Below are positions 63,646 through 64,000 of a stretch of 64,000 nt of DNA, piece after piece. The stretch is from Rhynchopus euleeides (Eukaryota; Euglenozoa; Diplonemea; Diplonemida; Diplonemidae), in contig OY723250.1 of the NCBI GenBank assembly GCA_963210315.1, positions 1,364,001 to 1,428,000 of the forward strand. The letters run 5' to 3'. Within the stretch, counting starts at the first letter, position 1, and each line of letters opens with the position of its first letter. The translations under genes were made by a program, and so were the position numbers. The notes under the pieces were generated by a model. It saw only the letters and a list, made by a program, of their open reading frames with translations, did no database searches and had not been told where the DNA came from.

Positions 63646-64000
63646 ATGCCGTTTGACTCCAGCAGTGATGATGGTGGGCTCAAGCACATCACGACGCAGC
63701 GTGCCCGCCCTCCAAAGCGGAGAGGCGTCGCCCAGGCACAGCAGCCTTCGCCGACGAAAAGCGGATGGTGCAGCAGCGACAGCAGCGAAGACGGGGACAG
63801 GTCGGAGGAATGCGCGTCGCCTTCCAACTCGGCAGCGCCCCATCAGGCTGTGCAGCCACGCCCCTTCGTGTCGCCGCCTCCGGAGCCGCAGTCCCCCCAG
63901 CCGCGCTTCCAGAAGCACGAATATGTTTACTACAAACGGCCAGCAGATCCAGACAGCTACCAGGCGCTTGTCACCTCTGTCGATGTGACCGTGATGCCGC
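63646..64000 (+). CDS. 5' part of an unknown gene, truncated by the window end
   Basis: Open from an ATG in a perfect GCCGCCATG context to the last base of the window (118 codons). The visible part is hydrophilic and disordered: MPFDSSSDDGG, a basic patch PPKRRG, SSDSSEDGD, then Pro/Gln-rich sequence, ending in the more ordered QKHEYVYYKRPADPDSYQALVTSVDVTVMP. The last ~30 residues may start a folded domain. Function cannot be assigned. Confidence 0.6.
   Translation, partial: MPFDSSSDDGGLKHITTQRARPPKRRGVAQAQQPSPTKSGWCSSDSSEDGDRSEECASPSNSAAPHQAVQPRPFVSPPPEPQSPQPRFQKHEYVYYKRPADPDSYQALVTSVDVTVMP

Overview
This is a GC-rich nuclear segment of a eukaryotic microbe. Evidence: two GT-AG introns in an LRR gene (48059-48195 and 48268-48429), an ADAT3-type tRNA deaminase subunit, a C-terminal CaaX box, LINEs and a tyrosine-recombinase (YR) retroelement, and large gene-poor spacers full of homopolymer and CT/GA tracts. 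Every host gene I can support lies on the + strand. Most have a pyrimidine-rich tract ending in AG 1-110 nt upstream of the ATG, as expected for spliced-leader trans-splicing in one-directional gene clusters. With a 2A-bearing Ingi/L1Tc-like LINE and a VIPER-ordered YR element, this points to Euglenozoa, perhaps a diplonemid. That is inference, not proof.

Layout. 1-~6130: APE-type LINE with ORF1, an in-frame UGA-CGG, a 2A peptide, then endonuclease-RT-RNase H. 6837-13842: three host genes (ADAT3-like, a large Cys-rich type I membrane protein, a CaaX-tailed protein). 13843-24415: spacer with a TA-flanked inverted-repeat element (16563-17267), a 2.9-kb inverted-repeat structure (18452-21335) and, inside it, three 246-bp units each holding a T-shaped palindrome in flip or flop orientation. 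24416-30441: YR retroelement between identical ~737-bp direct repeats, one copy carrying a 384-bp TA-flanked insertion. 33194-40768: a second LINE, one 2524-residue ORF with a multi-pass hydrophobic region, OTU protease, zinc fingers, RT, restriction-like endonuclease, a second OTU domain and a FYVE-like finger. 41078-41801: 204-bp inverted repeats ending at a 200-N assembly gap. 42167-43111: Cys/His-rich coding region, then a 234-bp GA microsatellite. 44090-63218: five host genes (ubiquitin-like/ankyrin, LRR-CBM48-A9, CDF transporter, subtilisin, ubiquitin-like/DUF4116), with a 1.16-kb TIR element at 54424-55581. 63646-64000: 5' part of a further gene that runs off the window.

The host genes do not form an evident pathway. 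The most novel material is in the mobile elements: a LINE that seems to join stop-codon readthrough to a 2A peptide, a LINE polyprotein with membrane segments and two OTU proteases, and a tandem array of parvovirus-terminus-like palindromes with an inverted core.
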